DNA of 64,000 bases from Thermohalobaculum xanthum (GCF_016623495.1 NZ_JAEHHL010000008.1:124001-188000); one strand, 5' to 3'. Counted from the first letter of the stretch, positions 49,841 to 59,446 are shown. The notes: a model not told the origin generated them from the letters alone. Made by a program: numbers and translations.

Positions 49841-50038
49841 TCAGCCTCCCTGAAGGGGTGCGAGAACTTCCAGCCGGTCGCCGTCGTTGAGTTCGACGCC
49901 CGCCCGAGCGCCGCGCGGCACGAAGTCGCCGTTCACGGCGGTGGCGACATGCGCGCCGCCATAGCCAAGCTCGGCCAGCGCCGCGTCGAGCGCGCGCGCC
50001 GCGATCTCGCGCGGCTCACCGTTGAGAATGATCGTCAT
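49841..50038 (-). CDS. thiS: Sulfur carrier protein ThiS
   Basis: 65 residues from ATG 50038, ending in the Gly-Gly needed for adenylation and thiocarboxylation. [11 protein letters not shown] at the start and [12 protein letters not shown] in the middle are ubiquitin-fold strands of ThiS. Overlaps the thiO 3' end by 23 bp. The adenylating ThiF is not in the window. Confidence 0.92.
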   Translation of the reverse strand: MTIILNGEPREIAARALDAALAELGYGGAHVATAVNGDFVPRGARAGVELNDGDRLEVLAPLQGG

Positions 50039-51062
50039 CGATCCACTCCGATCCGTGGTTCGCGCCCATCGCGGCCGCCGCGGCCTCGGCCCCGACCGTG
50101 GGCCCCAGCAGGAAGCCGTGGCGGTAGAGCCCGTTGACGTGCAGCCGGCCGTCGCGGCGGACGACGCGGGGCAGATTGTCGGCGAAGGCCGGACGCGCAT
50201 CGACGCCGATCTCCAGCACCTCGGCCTCGGCGAAGGCGGGATGCAGCGCATAGGCCGCGCCAAGAAGCTCGAGCATCGAGCGCGCGGTGATCCGGTTGCG
50301 GTCGTCGCTCTCGATCATCGTCGCGCCCAGCATGTAGACGCCATCGCCGCGCGGCACGATGTAGATCGGCCAGCGCGGATGCAGGAGCCGCACGGGACGC
50401 GACAGGCGCAACTCGCGGCTGCGGATCACCAGCATCTCGCCCTTGACGCCGCGCAACCCCGGCAGCGTGTCGGCGGCGGCGAGGCCGCGGCAGTCGATCA
50501 CCTGTCCGGCGGAAGGCGCGTCCTCCATCGAGGTGCCCCACAGGACCCGCGCGCCCCCCGCCTCGAGCCAGCCGAGCAATGCCGCGGTCGCCGCGCGCGG
50601 GTCGAGATGCGCCTCGTCGGGGAAAAACAGGCCGCGGCCGAAGCGGCCCTCGAGATCAGGTTCGAGCTCGGTAATCCGCGCGCCCGTCACCTCCTCGAAG
50701 CCTGACGTGCGACGCGCGAAACGCGCAAGCTCGGCCCGGTCGCGCCCGGGCGCGACCACCAGGGTGCCCGCGCGCGTGACACCGCCCGCGTGGCGCTCCC
50801 ACCAGTCGGCGGCGAGGCGGCCGAAGCGCAGCACCGGCTCCTCGGCGCTCTCGCGCTCGCAATAGGGCGCGAGCATTCCCCCCGCCCACCACGAGCACGA
50901 GGCAGGCCCCGGTCCCGGCGCGCGGTCGACAACCGTCACGCGCGCCCCGCGCGCCATCAGCTCGGTCGCCGTGCACAGCCCGGCAACGCCCGCGCCGACG
51001 ACCAGCACGTCGCCATGGCCGTCTACGGGGCCGTCGCTCGCGATCGTTCCTGCCTGCGCCAT
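50016..51062 (-). CDS. thiO: Glycine oxidase ThiO (FAD)
   Basis: 348 residues from ATG 51062; the longer frame upstream runs into the riboswitch. FAD-binding VLVVGAGVAGLCTATELMARGARVTVVD (Rossmann, GxGxxG), CSWWAGGMLAPYCE, and the C-terminal VNGLYRHGFLLGPTVG. Oxidises glycine to dehydroglycine for ThiG. First gene of the riboswitch-controlled operon. Confidence 0.93.
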   Translation of the reverse strand: MAQAGTIASDGPVDGHGDVLVVGAGVAGLCTATELMARGARVTVVDRAPGPGPASCSWWAGGMLAPYCERESAEEPVLRFGRLAADWWERHAGGVTRAGTLVVAPGRDRAELARFARRTSGFEEVTGARITELEPDLEGRFGRGLFFPDEAHLDPRAATAALLGWLEAGGARVLWGTSMEDAPSAGQVIDCRGLAAADTLPGLRGVKGEMLVIRSRELRLSRPVRLLHPRWPIYIVPRGDGVYMLGATMIESDDRNRITARSMLELLGAAYALHPAFAEAEVLEIGVDARPAFADNLPRVVRRDGRLHVNGLYRHGFLLGPTVGAEAAAAAMGANHGSEWIDDDHSQR

Positions 51063-51130
51063 GCGCGTATTCGCCCTTCGCCTCCGGCGCCACGGGAGCG
51101 GGCAATGCCACGAGACTGTCTGGCGAAACC

Positions 51131-51212
51131 CGTTCCCTACGCCGGTCTTATCCGGATCAGGTTCGATGGGTTCGCGCGTTTCCGCGCATCTCAGCCGAAG
51201 CACCCCAACGGT
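51131..51212 (-). promoter_or_regulatory. TPP riboswitch (THI element)
   Basis: Read on the minus strand the conserved pieces appear in order: GGGGTGC at the 5' side, CTGAGA in the first arm, ACCCATCGAACCTGATCCGG around the pyrimidine sensor, then GGATAA and GCGTAGGGAA closing the aptamer. It lies about 70 bp ahead of thiO. Between it and the ATG, a GCTCC/GGAGGC pairing could hide the GGAGG ribosome-binding site, so the switch may act on translation. Binding of TPP would shut the operon. Confidence 0.93.
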
Positions 51213-51353
51213 AAGGCCCGATTATCATCGCGCGGCGGGTGGACGCAAGGGCAACGGGCGGCGACGCGCAGGATCGCCGCCCGGTTTTCAGGCACGCTGA
51301 AGAGGTGAGGCCCCGCCAATTCGGCGAAGCCCGAAAGGCGCTCGGCGTCGGCC

Positions 51354-53321
51354 TCAGTGGGCCGCGCGCGCCTCGGCACGCTCGGCGCTGATCTTGTCTG
51401 CCTCCTTGCCGTAAAGCTCCTGGTAGTGGTCGAAGCTGTGGTCGAAATGCCCGACCCCCTGCGTGACCGACCTGAGCTGCCCGGCCAGGTCCCCCAGCGC
51501 CGCGCCGGGCAGCAGGGCGCGGAACACGTCCCAGCCCTTGGCCCCGGGATCGCGGTCGAAGCCCAGCACCTGCCCCTTGAGCGAGGAGACCACCGGCACC
51601 AGCGCCCCCGAGAAGATCGAGGGCACGTGGAAGCGCACCTCGTGGAACGGTTGCAGCAGCACCGGCACCCCGTCGGCCAGCCCCTCGGCCACGCCCGCGC
51701 GGCCGGCGATGCGGAAGGCCATGTCCGAGCTGTCGACCGAGTGGTGCTGGCCGTCGGTCAAGGTCACCCGGACATCGACCACCGGGAAGCCCAGCGGCCC
51801 GCGCGCGGTAGCATCTTCTGCCCCCGCCGCCACGGCGGGGATGTAGTTGCGCGGCACGGCGCCGCCCTTGACCACCTCGTCGAAGGCGAAGCCCGCGCCG
51901 CGGGCGTTGGGTTCGATCACCAGTTTCACATCGGCGAACTGCCCCGCCCCGCCGGTCTGCTTGCGGTGGCGGTGATGCACCTCGGCGCGCCGCGTGATGG
52001 TCTCGCGATAGACCGGGGGCACGGGCTGCTCGACCGTCTCGACGCCGAAAACCCCGGCCAGCGTCTCGCGCAGGCAGCGCAGATGGATCGGCCCCTGCGA
52101 CTCGACCCGCTGCCCGCCGCTCTCGGCGTCCTGGGAGACATGGACCGACCGGTCGTCCGCGGCGATCCGGCCCAGCGCCGTCGACAGCTTGACGTCGTCG
52201 CGGTCGCTCGTGGGCGCCAGGATGCAGAAAATCTGCCCCGGCGAGGGCGCCGACCAGGCCGGCGCGGGAAGGATCTCGTCCCGCGTCAGCATTCCGGCGG
52301 CCGGCAGGTGATCGGACTTGACCGCGGCGGCCAGCCCGCCGGCGGGCACCTCGGATACCGCTCCGGCCTTGTCCGACCCCGCATCGACCAGCGAGCCCAG
52401 CGCGTGCCCGCCCAGCATGGCCGAGCCCTTGAGCCCCTCGTCCAGCGCGCGCAGCCAGATGGTGCGGCCGACATGGCGGCGATGGCGGGCATGGAAGGCC
52501 GCGGCCATGAGCGGGGCCTTCGCCCCCGACGCCTCGGCCAGCCGCTCGCGCAGCGCCCCGACGGGCGGCGCCTCGTGGCGCAGGGCCTTGGCCAGGCGCA
52601 CCATCCCATTGCCATGCCCGGCCGAGCCGAACAGGCAGGGGATCACCTTGTTCTCGGCCAGGACCCGCGCGGCGATGCCGAAGACCGGCCCGCCCTCGGG
52701 CTCGTGATCCTCGATGATCTGCTCGAGCAGCCAGTCGTCGAAATCGGCCAGGTGCTCGAGAAGCTCGCCGCGCGCCTCGTGCTCGCGCTCCTCGACATCG
52801 GGCGGCAGCGCGATCAGCGCCGAGGGCTCGCCCTCGCGATACTTCCACGCCCGCTCCGAGATCAGATCGACCGCGCCCACGACCTTGTCGCCGTCGCGGA
52901 TCGGCACCTGCCGCAGGCAGATGACGTGGTTGGCGTAGTCCTGCAGCGCGGCAACGATCTCGCGCACCCGCGCGGACGCCTCGTCCATCCGGTTGATGAA
53001 CAGGATCGCGGGCGTACCCGACGCCTCGACGGCGCGAAGGTAGGGCGCGGCCAGCACCGCCTGCGCCGGATCGGGCGAGACGCAGACGATCGCGGCATCC
53101 GCGACCGTCAGGGCGTTCACGCTCTCCTGCAGGAACTCGATCGAGCCGGGGCAGTCGATCGCCCACCAGGGCTCGTCCGACCAGGTGAAACCGACGATGC
53201 GCGGGTCGGCCGGCGAGGCCGCGGCGCCAGGCGGGCTCTGGCCCTCGAGCCGGCAGAAGCGATCGACCAATGTCGACTTGCCGGTGCCGGGCGCACCGAT
53301 GACCGCTACGCATCGCGCCAT
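51354..53321 (-). CDS. Elongation factor G-like protein with degenerate G-domain
   Basis: 655 residues from ATG 53321 behind GGGGGAG. P-loop GAPGTGKST, G3 DCPG, G4 FINRMD; domains II-V follow in order with CLRETLAGVFGVETVEQPVP, VVYRETI-type TRRAEVHHRHRKQTGGAGQFADV and DGVPVLLQPFHEVRFHVPS. The RGITI switch-I motif of true EF-G/TetM is missing and G4 is NRMD instead of NKMD. Common as an extra copy in Rhodobacteraceae and some others; role unknown. It is monocistronic. Confidence 0.85.
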   Translation of the reverse strand: MARCVAVIGAPGTGKSTLVDRFCRLEGQSPPGAAASPADPRIVGFTWSDEPWWAIDCPGSIEFLQESVNALTVADAAIVCVSPDPAQAVLAAPYLRAVEASGTPAILFINRMDEASARVREIVAALQDYANHVICLRQVPIRDGDKVVGAVDLISERAWKYREGEPSALIALPPDVEEREHEARGELLEHLADFDDWLLEQIIEDHEPEGGPVFGIAARVLAENKVIPCLFGSAGHGNGMVRLAKALRHEAPPVGALRERLAEASGAKAPLMAAAFHARHRRHVGRTIWLRALDEGLKGSAMLGGHALGSLVDAGSDKAGAVSEVPAGGLAAAVKSDHLPAAGMLTRDEILPAPAWSAPSPGQIFCILAPTSDRDDVKLSTALGRIAADDRSVHVSQDAESGGQRVESQGPIHLRCLRETLAGVFGVETVEQPVPPVYRETITRRAEVHHRHRKQTGGAGQFADVKLVIEPNARGAGFAFDEVVKGGAVPRNYIPAVAAGAEDATARGPLGFPVVDVRVTLTDGQHHSVDSSDMAFRIAGRAGVAEGLADGVPVLLQPFHEVRFHVPSIFSGALVPVVSSLKGQVLGFDRDPGAKGWDVFRALLPGAALGDLAGQLRSVTQGVGHFDHSFDHYQELYGKEADKISAERAEARAAH

Positions 53322-53639
53322 GACGTCTCCCCCTGTCTTGTCTGTTTTGTTTGTTGTGCTTGTCCGGTGTCTTGGTCGTGCAGGCCCCGTCCGATTACCC
53401 CATTGCTCGCCGCGCCGAAGCCCGGTCGGGAAACCAGTAAAGCGCGGCCTGCGGCGGTTGAACACCCCCATTGGCGGCCGAGCCCGCTTGATCCCGGCCC
53501 GGTGCCGGGTCTATGTCCTGAGTGGACGGCGGGCGCGCTCCGTGATGGATCGCCCGCAGCCCGGCACGCGCGCCCGCCGGGGCCGGCGGGCGGCGCGGAC
53601 CGGACCGACCCCACATCGAAAACCCACGAGGAGACCTCC
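53322..53639. other. 318-bp divergent intergenic region (EF-G-like / gabD)
   Basis: No gene fits here. The left third is T/G-rich on the plus strand (TTGTCTGTTTTGTTTGTTG), the leader of the EF-G-like gene. A weak sigma70-like match for gabD, TTGATC (53488) and TATGTC (53512), has an 18-bp spacer, with a CCCGGC/GCCGGG hairpin between. Nothing else stands out. Confidence 0.4.
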
Positions 53640-55115
53640 ATGCTGGACCGCACAGACCTCAAGCAGTCGCTCGGCGACCCATCGCTGCTGACCGACAAGG
53701 CGTTCGTCGCGGGCGAATGGGTCGGCGCGGGATCGGGTCCGACCTTCCCGGTCCACAATCCCTCGACCGGCGCGAAGATCGTCGACCTGCCCGACCTCGG
53801 CTTCGCCGATGCGCGCCGCGCGATCGACGCGGCCGAGGAGGCGCAGAAGGCCTGGGCCGCCAGGACCGGCAAGGAGCGCGCCGCCGTGCTGCGCAAGTGG
53901 TACGACCTGATGATCGCCCATGCCGACGACCTGGCCGCGATCCTGACCGCCGAGATGGGCAAGCCCTTCGCCGAGGCCAAGGGCGAGATCATGTACGGCG
54001 CGAGCTTCATCGAGTGGTTCGCCGAGGAGGCCAAGCGCGTCTACGGCGACGTGATCCCCGGCCACCAGCCCGACAAGCGCATCGTGGTGGTCAAGCAGCC
54101 GGTGGGCGTCGTCGCCTCGATCACGCCGTGGAACTTCCCCAATGCGATGATCGCGCGCAAAGTCGGCCCCGCGCTGGCGGTGGGCTGCGCCTTCGTCTCG
54201 AAGCCGGCCAAGCAGACGCCGCTCTCGGCGCTGGCCATGGCCGTGCTGGCCGAGCGCGCGGGCGTGCCCAAGGGCGTCCTGTCGGTGGTGACCTCGGCCT
54301 CGTCTTCGAAGATCGGCGAGGAGTTCTGCTCGAACCCCAAGGTGCGCAAGATCACCTTCACCGGCTCGACCGAGGTGGGCCGCATCCTGATGCGCCAGTC
54401 GGCCGAGCAGATCAAGAAGACCTCGATGGAGCTGGGCGGCAACGCACCCTTCATCGTCTTCGACGACGCCGATCTCGACGCCGCGGTCGAGGGCGCAATG
54501 ATGTCCAAGTACCGCAACAACGGCCAGACCTGCGTCTGCGCCAACCGCATCTACGTCCAGGCCGGCGTCTATGACGCCTTCGCCGAGAAGCTGGTGGCGG
54601 CGGTGAACAAGATGAAGGTCGGCGACGGCTTCGAGGACGGCGTGACCACCGGCCCGCTGATCGACATGGCCGCGGTCGAGAAGGTCGAGGAGCACATCGC
54701 CGACGCAACCGGCAAGGGCGCCAAAATCGCCACCGGCGGCAAGCGTCACGCGCTGGGCGGCACCTTCTTCGAGCCGACCGTGCTGACCGGCGTCACCCCC
54801 GCCATGGCCGTGACGCAGGAGGAGACCTTCGGCCCGGTCGCCCCCCTCTTCCGCTTCGAGGACGAGGCTGACGTGATCGCCCAGGCCAACGACACGATCT
54901 TCGGTCTCGCCTCGTATTTCTATGCAAAGGACATGGGCCGCGTCTGGCGCGTGGCCGAGGCGCTGGAATACGGCATCGTCGGCATCAACACCGGCATCAT
55001 CTCGACCGAGGTCGCGCCGTTCGGCGGCGTCAAGCAGTCGGGCACGGGCCGCGAGGGCTCGAAATACGGCTGCGACGACTACCTCGAGATCAAGTACATG
55101 TGCATGTCGATCTGA
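53640..55115 (+). CDS. gabD: NAD(P)-dependent succinate-semialdehyde dehydrogenase
   Basis: 491 residues from ATG 53640 behind GAGGAG. Aldehyde dehydrogenase family 5 features: TPWNFPNAMIARKVGPALAVGC in two parts, FTGSTEVGRILM, catalytic Glu in MELGGNAPFIVFDDADLD and Cys in NNGQTCVCANRIYV, and PFGGVKQSGTGREGSKYG. The KKTSMELGGNAPF and CVCANR pattern is typical of GabD. Completes GABA catabolism to succinate in the cytoplasm. Longer upstream frames are antisense to EF-G. Confidence 0.9.
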   Translation: MLDRTDLKQSLGDPSLLTDKAFVAGEWVGAGSGPTFPVHNPSTGAKIVDLPDLGFADARRAIDAAEEAQKAWAARTGKERAAVLRKWYDLMIAHADDLAAILTAEMGKPFAEAKGEIMYGASFIEWFAEEAKRVYGDVIPGHQPDKRIVVVKQPVGVVASITPWNFPNAMIARKVGPALAVGCAFVSKPAKQTPLSALAMAVLAERAGVPKGVLSVVTSASSSKIGEEFCSNPKVRKITFTGSTEVGRILMRQSAEQIKKTSMELGGNAPFIVFDDADLDAAVEGAMMSKYRNNGQTCVCANRIYVQAGVYDAFAEKLVAAVNKMKVGDGFEDGVTTGPLIDMAAVEKVEEHIADATGKGAKIATGGKRHALGGTFFEPTVLTGVTPAMAVTQEETFGPVAPLFRFEDEADVIAQANDTIFGLASYFYAKDMGRVWRVAEALEYGIVGINTGIISTEVAPFGGVKQSGTGREGSKYGCDDYLEIKYMCMSI

Positions 55116-55134
55116 TCGACGCACCGAAGACCGC

Positions 55135-55160
55135 CGGCCGCCCCACGGGGCGGCCGCTTT
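55135..55160 (+). terminator. Terminator after gabD
   Basis: A perfect stem: CGGCCGCCCC at 55135-55144 with GGGGCGGCCG at 55147-55156, then CTTTCCCT. It begins 20 bp past the gabD stop and ends before the convergent methyltransferase gene, so it could serve both directions. Confidence 0.65.
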
Positions 55161-55163
55161 CCC

Positions 55164-56036
55164 TCAGCCCGGGTTGCGGGCCGAAATCACCCACGAGCTC
55201 GAGCCCATCCACACCCCGTCCCCGGTGACGTGGGGGCGCAGCAGCTCCCGCAGGTCGGCCCGGATGGCGCCGTCTCGCTGCACCGCCAGTTCGCCCGCCT
55301 CTCGCACCACCTCGCCCGCCGGGCCGAGCGCGATCTGGAAGCCGATCGAATCCTCGACATCGTTGCCCATGCGCACCTCGGCATCGACCCGTTCGAAGGT
55401 GATGTCGTCGAAGCCCGCGGCGCGCATCTGACCCTCGACCAGCTCGCGGCTGGCCATCGAGAAGGGGCCCGGCCCGCAGGTCTCGGCATCCTCGCCCGGC
55501 GCCGGCAGGTGGCGCAGCACCACGTCCTTGGCGGCCGAGAGCCACGGGTTGTCGGCCCGGTCGCGCCAGACGATATGCGTGAGCCGCCCGCCCGGCTTCA
55601 GCGCCCGGCGCATGTTCTTCAATGCTGCCACCGGGTTCGAGAAGAACATCGTCCCGAAGCGCGAGAACACGAGGTCGAAATCGCCCTCGAAGGGGTGACG
55701 CTCGACATCCGCTACCACGAAATCGATGTTCGCAAGCCCGCGCCTCGCGGCATCCTTGCGCCCGAAATCGAGGAAGGCGTCGCAGCAATCCATCGCCACC
55801 ACGCGCCCCTCCGGGCCGACGCGCTCGGCCAGCATGCAGGCGGTGTCGCCAAAGCCCGCGCCGGCATCCAGCACGCGCTCGCCCGGCCGCACGTCGAGCC
55901 GTGGAAAGATCGCATCCGAATGCTGCGAGAGGCCGCCCACCAGAACGTGTTTCCACGCGATGAACTTGGGAACAAGGACGCTGTTCCAGAACTTCACGAA
56001 CTCGGAATCGTCTTGAGTTTCATGCGTCAAGGTCAT
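55164..56036 (-). CDS. Class I SAM-dependent methyltransferase
   Basis: 290 residues from ATG 56036 (an ATG eight codons earlier is possible). Motif I VLDAGAGFGDTACMLAE, motif II FVVADVERHPF, motif IV FDLVFSRFGTMFFSNP, then LKPGGRLTHIVWRD. Resembles UbiE/Coq5- or arsenite-type small-molecule methyltransferases with an extra C-terminal ~90 residues. Substrate unknown; alone in its transcript. Confidence 0.8.
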   Translation of the reverse strand: MTLTHETQDDSEFVKFWNSVLVPKFIAWKHVLVGGLSQHSDAIFPRLDVRPGERVLDAGAGFGDTACMLAERVGPEGRVVAMDCCDAFLDFGRKDAARRGLANIDFVVADVERHPFEGDFDLVFSRFGTMFFSNPVAALKNMRRALKPGGRLTHIVWRDRADNPWLSAAKDVVLRHLPAPGEDAETCGPGPFSMASRELVEGQMRAAGFDDITFERVDAEVRMGNDVEDSIGFQIALGPAGEVVREAGELAVQRDGAIRADLRELLRPHVTGDGVWMGSSSWVISARNPG

Positions 56037-56093
56037 GCCGGCCCCCCTGTTCGCGGTCATGGCGCCGCAGTGGGCCCGAGGTCCCGGATCGAG

Positions 56094-56702
56094 TCAACCC
56101 CTGGTTGAAAAGGCTGGGGATAACTCGTATCCCGCACGTAAAACAGCAACCACCGGCACGGGCGTCAGCACCTCGACCATGCCGTCGGGCAGTGGTGCGG
56201 GGGCGCCATAGCCACCGTCCCAGGGGATGGCCGCGCCACGCCAGGCCAGCGCCACGACCCCGTCCGCGCGAATGAACGCGCCATCGGGCACCTTGCCCGC
56301 CTCGGCCCGGTGCGTGACCTGCCGCCGGTCGCGCGTCACCCGCGCGCGGTGCAGCACGCGGTCGCGCTCGACCAGCCCCCTGCCCGGCAGACCAGCCGCC
56401 TCCCACGCCGCCATGAAGCGGCGGTAATCCGCGTGGCGGCACTCGCCGCAGGGCCGATGGCCCGCGGCCAGGGCCGCGGCCTCGTCCCAGAAGAACAGCG
56501 CGGTCCAGCGCCCCGGCGGCATGATCGGCCGCCACCGCCCGCGGAACGCCGTGAGGCAACACACCCAGTTCTGGTGGCGCCAGCGCACGGCGCCCAGCCG
56601 GCCCCCGGCATCGTGCAGGCAGCCGCGGTTGCCGGTGAAGGCGCCGCGCCAGGGGGCAGCGACGATCTCGCCGGTCGGCAGGACGCGGTTCTGGTGGGGC
56701 AT
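56094..56702 (-). CDS. Conserved hypothetical protein with HRPCGECR motif
   Basis: 202 residues. It opens MPHQNRVLPTGEIVAAPWRG and FTGNRGCLHD, then WVCCLTAFRGRWRPIM, GHRPCGECRHADYRRF and a C-terminal ALAWRGAAIPWDGGY. This array belongs to a widespread uncharacterised bacterial family. The CxxC is reminiscent of an Ada-like zinc site, but only one pair is present. No signal peptide. Function unknown. Confidence 0.72.
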   Translation of the reverse strand: MPHQNRVLPTGEIVAAPWRGAFTGNRGCLHDAGGRLGAVRWRHQNWVCCLTAFRGRWRPIMPPGRWTALFFWDEAAALAAGHRPCGECRHADYRRFMAAWEAAGLPGRGLVERDRVLHRARVTRDRRQVTHRAEAGKVPDGAFIRADGVVALAWRGAAIPWDGGYGAPAPLPDGMVEVLTPVPVVAVLRAGYELSPAFSTRG

Positions 56703-56749
56703 CGCCGTCTCCGCTAGGCTCGCGCGGCCCGAGCCTAGGAGATCACCCC

Positions 56750-57214
56750 ATGCCCGAAAAGTCCCCGCGCGGCTTCCGCGTCCGCACCCTTGGCGAGATT
56801 GCCATCCGCTGCGCCGACCTCGACGCGATGACGCGCTTCTACCGCGACATGATCGGGCTGCCGCTGCTGCCCGGCGGGCACCGCGGGGGGATCGTGTTCT
56901 TCGACCTTGGCGAAAGCTACGGCGGCCACACCGCCGTACTCGCCCTGTTCCGCGAGGACGCGGCAGCGCGCGCCCTGACGCCGGCCGAGGCGGGACCGCC
57001 CGTCGCCGGCGCGCGCTCGGCCCTGCATCACTTCGCCCTCGCGATCGACGCGACCGAGCAGGAGGCCGCGATCGCCTGGCTACGCGGCCAGGGCTTGCCC
57101 GTCACGATCCAGGATTTCGGCTGGATCGGCTGGCGCGGCGTCTTCACCACCGACCCCGAGGGCAACACGGTCGAGCTGGTCGCCCGCGTGGCCGACCCCG
57201 ACCCGCAGGCCTGA
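56750..57214 (+). CDS. VOC-family (glyoxalase/dioxygenase fold) protein
   Basis: 154 residues, single VOC domain pair: LGEIAIRCADLDAMTRFYRDMIGLPL, then HHFALAIDATEQEAAIAWL and VFTTDPEGNTVELVA with the metal Glu. Metal ligands His (late HHF) and Glu are present; the first His of glyoxalase I is replaced (EIAI). So substrate and activity are open. Divergent from the HRPCGECR gene with 47 bp between. Confidence 0.78.
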   Translation: MPEKSPRGFRVRTLGEIAIRCADLDAMTRFYRDMIGLPLLPGGHRGGIVFFDLGESYGGHTAVLALFREDAAARALTPAEAGPPVAGARSALHHFALAIDATEQEAAIAWLRGQGLPVTIQDFGWIGWRGVFTTDPEGNTVELVARVADPDPQA

Positions 57215-57240
57215 CCGGCATCCGGCGCCGACCGCGCCGC

Positions 57241-58089
57241 TCAGCCCCCGGCGGCGCGTGCGCCGCCCGCCGCCAGGTAGGCGCCGGTCGCGATCTGCTC
57301 CATCTCGACCGCCCGCTCCCGCGGGCAGAACAACGCGCAGCGATAGGCGATGTTGCCCAGGTCGGTCGTCCCGATCCAGACCTTGGGCTCGACCTCAGGC
57401 AATTGCAGGCCGGTGCGCTTGCCGATCATCGCGGCATAGCGATGCGCGGTCTCGGCGAAGTCCGCGGTCGCCGTGGTCAGTGCCGCGCAGATCGCGTCGC
57501 GCACCCGCTCGGCCTCCGGGTTGGGCTGCGAGTAGAGCGTGAATTCATGAAACAGGTAGCGCTTGCGGAAGTTCTCGTTGACGACCGTGTTGGTCAGGAG
57601 CAGCGCGTTCGGCACGGCGATGCTGCGGCCGGTGTAGCGCATGTTGACGGGGTCGATCTCCTGGAGCTGGGTGACCAGCATGGTCTCGTCGATCACCTCG
57701 CCGGAATGGGGCCCGATCCGCACCCAGTCACCGACGTCGAAGGCCCGCGTCGCGGCACGCCACGCGGCCCCCGAGAAGCACAGCAGCAGCTCCTTCGTGC
57801 CGATCACCAGCGCGACCGCGAAGGCCGTGATCGAGAGCGCGAACTCCTCGATCTCGAGCGACCAGAGGCCGATCAGACCAATCAGGATGACGGCCGTCGC
57901 CGAGTTGCGGACCGAGCTGATCCACCACCGCTGGCTGTCGGTCAGGACGTCCGACTGGCGCCGGATCATGCGCACCAGCAGCCAGCGCGCCAGCATCACG
58001 CCGGCGATGAAGGCCAGCGAGATGACGACCCTGATCTCGAACGCCCAGCGGTCGAGATCCCGTGTGATGCCGATATCCTCGGGGAGCAT
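57241..58089 (-). CDS. MscS-family mechanosensitive channel
   Basis: 282 residues from ATG 58089, 5 bp after the rlmN stop. Three membrane segments at ~20-42, 62-82 and 88-112; then the beta domain AFDVGDWVRIGPHSGEVIDETMLVTQL and IDPVNMRYTGRSIAVPNALLLTNTVVN, characteristic of MscS. The pore helix lacks the strict Gly-Ala stripe of E. coli MscS but VALVIGTKELLLCFSGAAWRA keeps a comparable shape. Osmotic safety valve. Confidence 0.82.
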   Translation of the reverse strand: MLPEDIGITRDLDRWAFEIRVVISLAFIAGVMLARWLLVRMIRRQSDVLTDSQRWWISSVRNSATAVILIGLIGLWSLEIEEFALSITAFAVALVIGTKELLLCFSGAAWRAATRAFDVGDWVRIGPHSGEVIDETMLVTQLQEIDPVNMRYTGRSIAVPNALLLTNTVVNENFRKRYLFHEFTLYSQPNPEAERVRDAICAALTTATADFAETAHRYAAMIGKRTGLQLPEVEPKVWIGTTDLGNIAYRCALFCPRERAVEMEQIATGAYLAAGGARAAGG

Positions 58090-58094
58090 CGCGC

Positions 58095-59312
58095 TCAGCC
58101 CAGCCCCGCCTCCGCCGCGATGGCGGCACGCGACTTGCGCGCCCGCTCGGTCGCCGACTTGAGCTGGCCGCAGGCGGCAAGGATGTCCTCGCCGCGCGGT
58201 GTGCGCACGGGGCTGGCATAGCCCGCGCGGTTCACGATCTCGGCGAAGGCCTCGATCCGGTCCCAGTCGGACCGTTCGTAGGTCGCGCCCGGCCAGGGGT
58301 TGAACGGGATCAGGTTGATCTTGGCCGGGATGCCGGCGATCAGCTTGACCAGCCGCTTGGCATCGGCATCCGTGTCGTTCACGCCCTTGAGCATCACGTA
58401 TTCGAAGGTGATGCGCTCGGCGTTCGACAGGCGCGGATAGGCCCGGCAGGCGGCCAGCAACTCCTCGATCGGCCACTTCTTGTTGATCGGCACCAGCACG
58501 TCGCGCACGTCGTTCGTGGTGGCGTGCAGGCTGATCGCCAGCAGCGTGCCCGCCTCGGCGCCCCAGCGAGGGATCTCGGGCACGACGCCGCTGGTCGACA
58601 GGGTGATGCGGCGGCGCGACAGGCTCAGCCCCTCGCCGTCCATGGCGATCAGCATGGCGTCGCGCACGTTGTCGGCGTTGTAGAGCGGCTCGCCCATCCC
58701 CATCAGCACGATGTTCGAGATCAGCCGCCGCTCGGGCGGGCGCTCGCCCGCCTTGGGCCACTCGCCAAGATCGTCGCGCGCCACCAGGATCTGGCCCACG
58801 ATCTCGGCCGCGGTGAGGTTGCGGACCAGCTTCTGCGTGCCGGTATGGCAGAAGGTGCAGGTCAGCGTGCAGCCCACCTGGCTCGACACGCACAGCGTGC
58901 CGCGGTCTTCCTCGGGGATGTAGACCGCCTCGACCTCGTGCCCGCCGGCGATGCGCAGCAGGTACTTGCGCGTGCCGTCACGGCTGATCTGCCGGGTCAC
59001 GATCTCGGGCCGCGCCACGGTGAAGGCTGCGGCCAGGTCGGCGCGGAAGCCCTTGCCCAGGTTGGTCATCGCGTCGAAGTCCGAGACGCCGCGCTGGTAG
59101 ATCCACTGCCAGAGCTGCCCGGCCCGCATCCGCGTCTGCCGCGCCGGCACGCCCGCGTCGGCCAGCGCCTGCTCGAGGCGCTCGCGCGTCAGCCCGACCA
59201 GGTTCGCCCGGCCGTCGGCCGCGACGCGGCGCGGCAGCGTCGCGAAGTCCGGCTGGATCGCCGTGGCTGCTGGTCGTTCGCTGGCCGTGCCGGACATCTT
59301 CTCCGCGTCCAT
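58095..59312 (-). CDS. rlmN: 23S rRNA/tRNA adenine-C2 methyltransferase RlmN
   Basis: 405 residues (ATG five codons in also possible). Radical-SAM cluster [22 protein letters not shown], the [12 protein letters not shown] and [21 protein letters not shown] segments, and the Cys near the C-terminus in DILAACGQL. Methylates A2503 of 23S rRNA and A37 of some tRNAs. Full length. Leads into the mscS gene. Confidence 0.95.
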   Translation of the reverse strand: MDAEKMSGTASERPAATAIQPDFATLPRRVAADGRANLVGLTRERLEQALADAGVPARQTRMRAGQLWQWIYQRGVSDFDAMTNLGKGFRADLAAAFTVARPEIVTRQISRDGTRKYLLRIAGGHEVEAVYIPEEDRGTLCVSSQVGCTLTCTFCHTGTQKLVRNLTAAEIVGQILVARDDLGEWPKAGERPPERRLISNIVLMGMGEPLYNADNVRDAMLIAMDGEGLSLSRRRITLSTSGVVPEIPRWGAEAGTLLAISLHATTNDVRDVLVPINKKWPIEELLAACRAYPRLSNAERITFEYVMLKGVNDTDADAKRLVKLIAGIPAKINLIPFNPWPGATYERSDWDRIEAFAEIVNRAGYASPVRTPRGEDILAACGQLKSATERARKSRAAIAAEAGLG

Positions 59313-59446
59313 CCCGCTTGCGTCCCGTCATGCGCCTGGCGGGCCCGCCCGGCGCTCCAAAAAATAGTGGCCCTTCCCCGGAAGGGAAAGGCCGGTCGCA
59401 TTACCATGCATGCGGGCCGCGCGCCAGTCGCGCAGCCGGGCCGCAG

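Noticed and set aside
51357-53639. Apparent 1252-residue plus-strand protein that ends as GabD
   Set aside because: Its first ~760 residues are antisense to the EF-G-like gene; the real gabD starts at the ATG at 53640 with a good ribosome-binding site.
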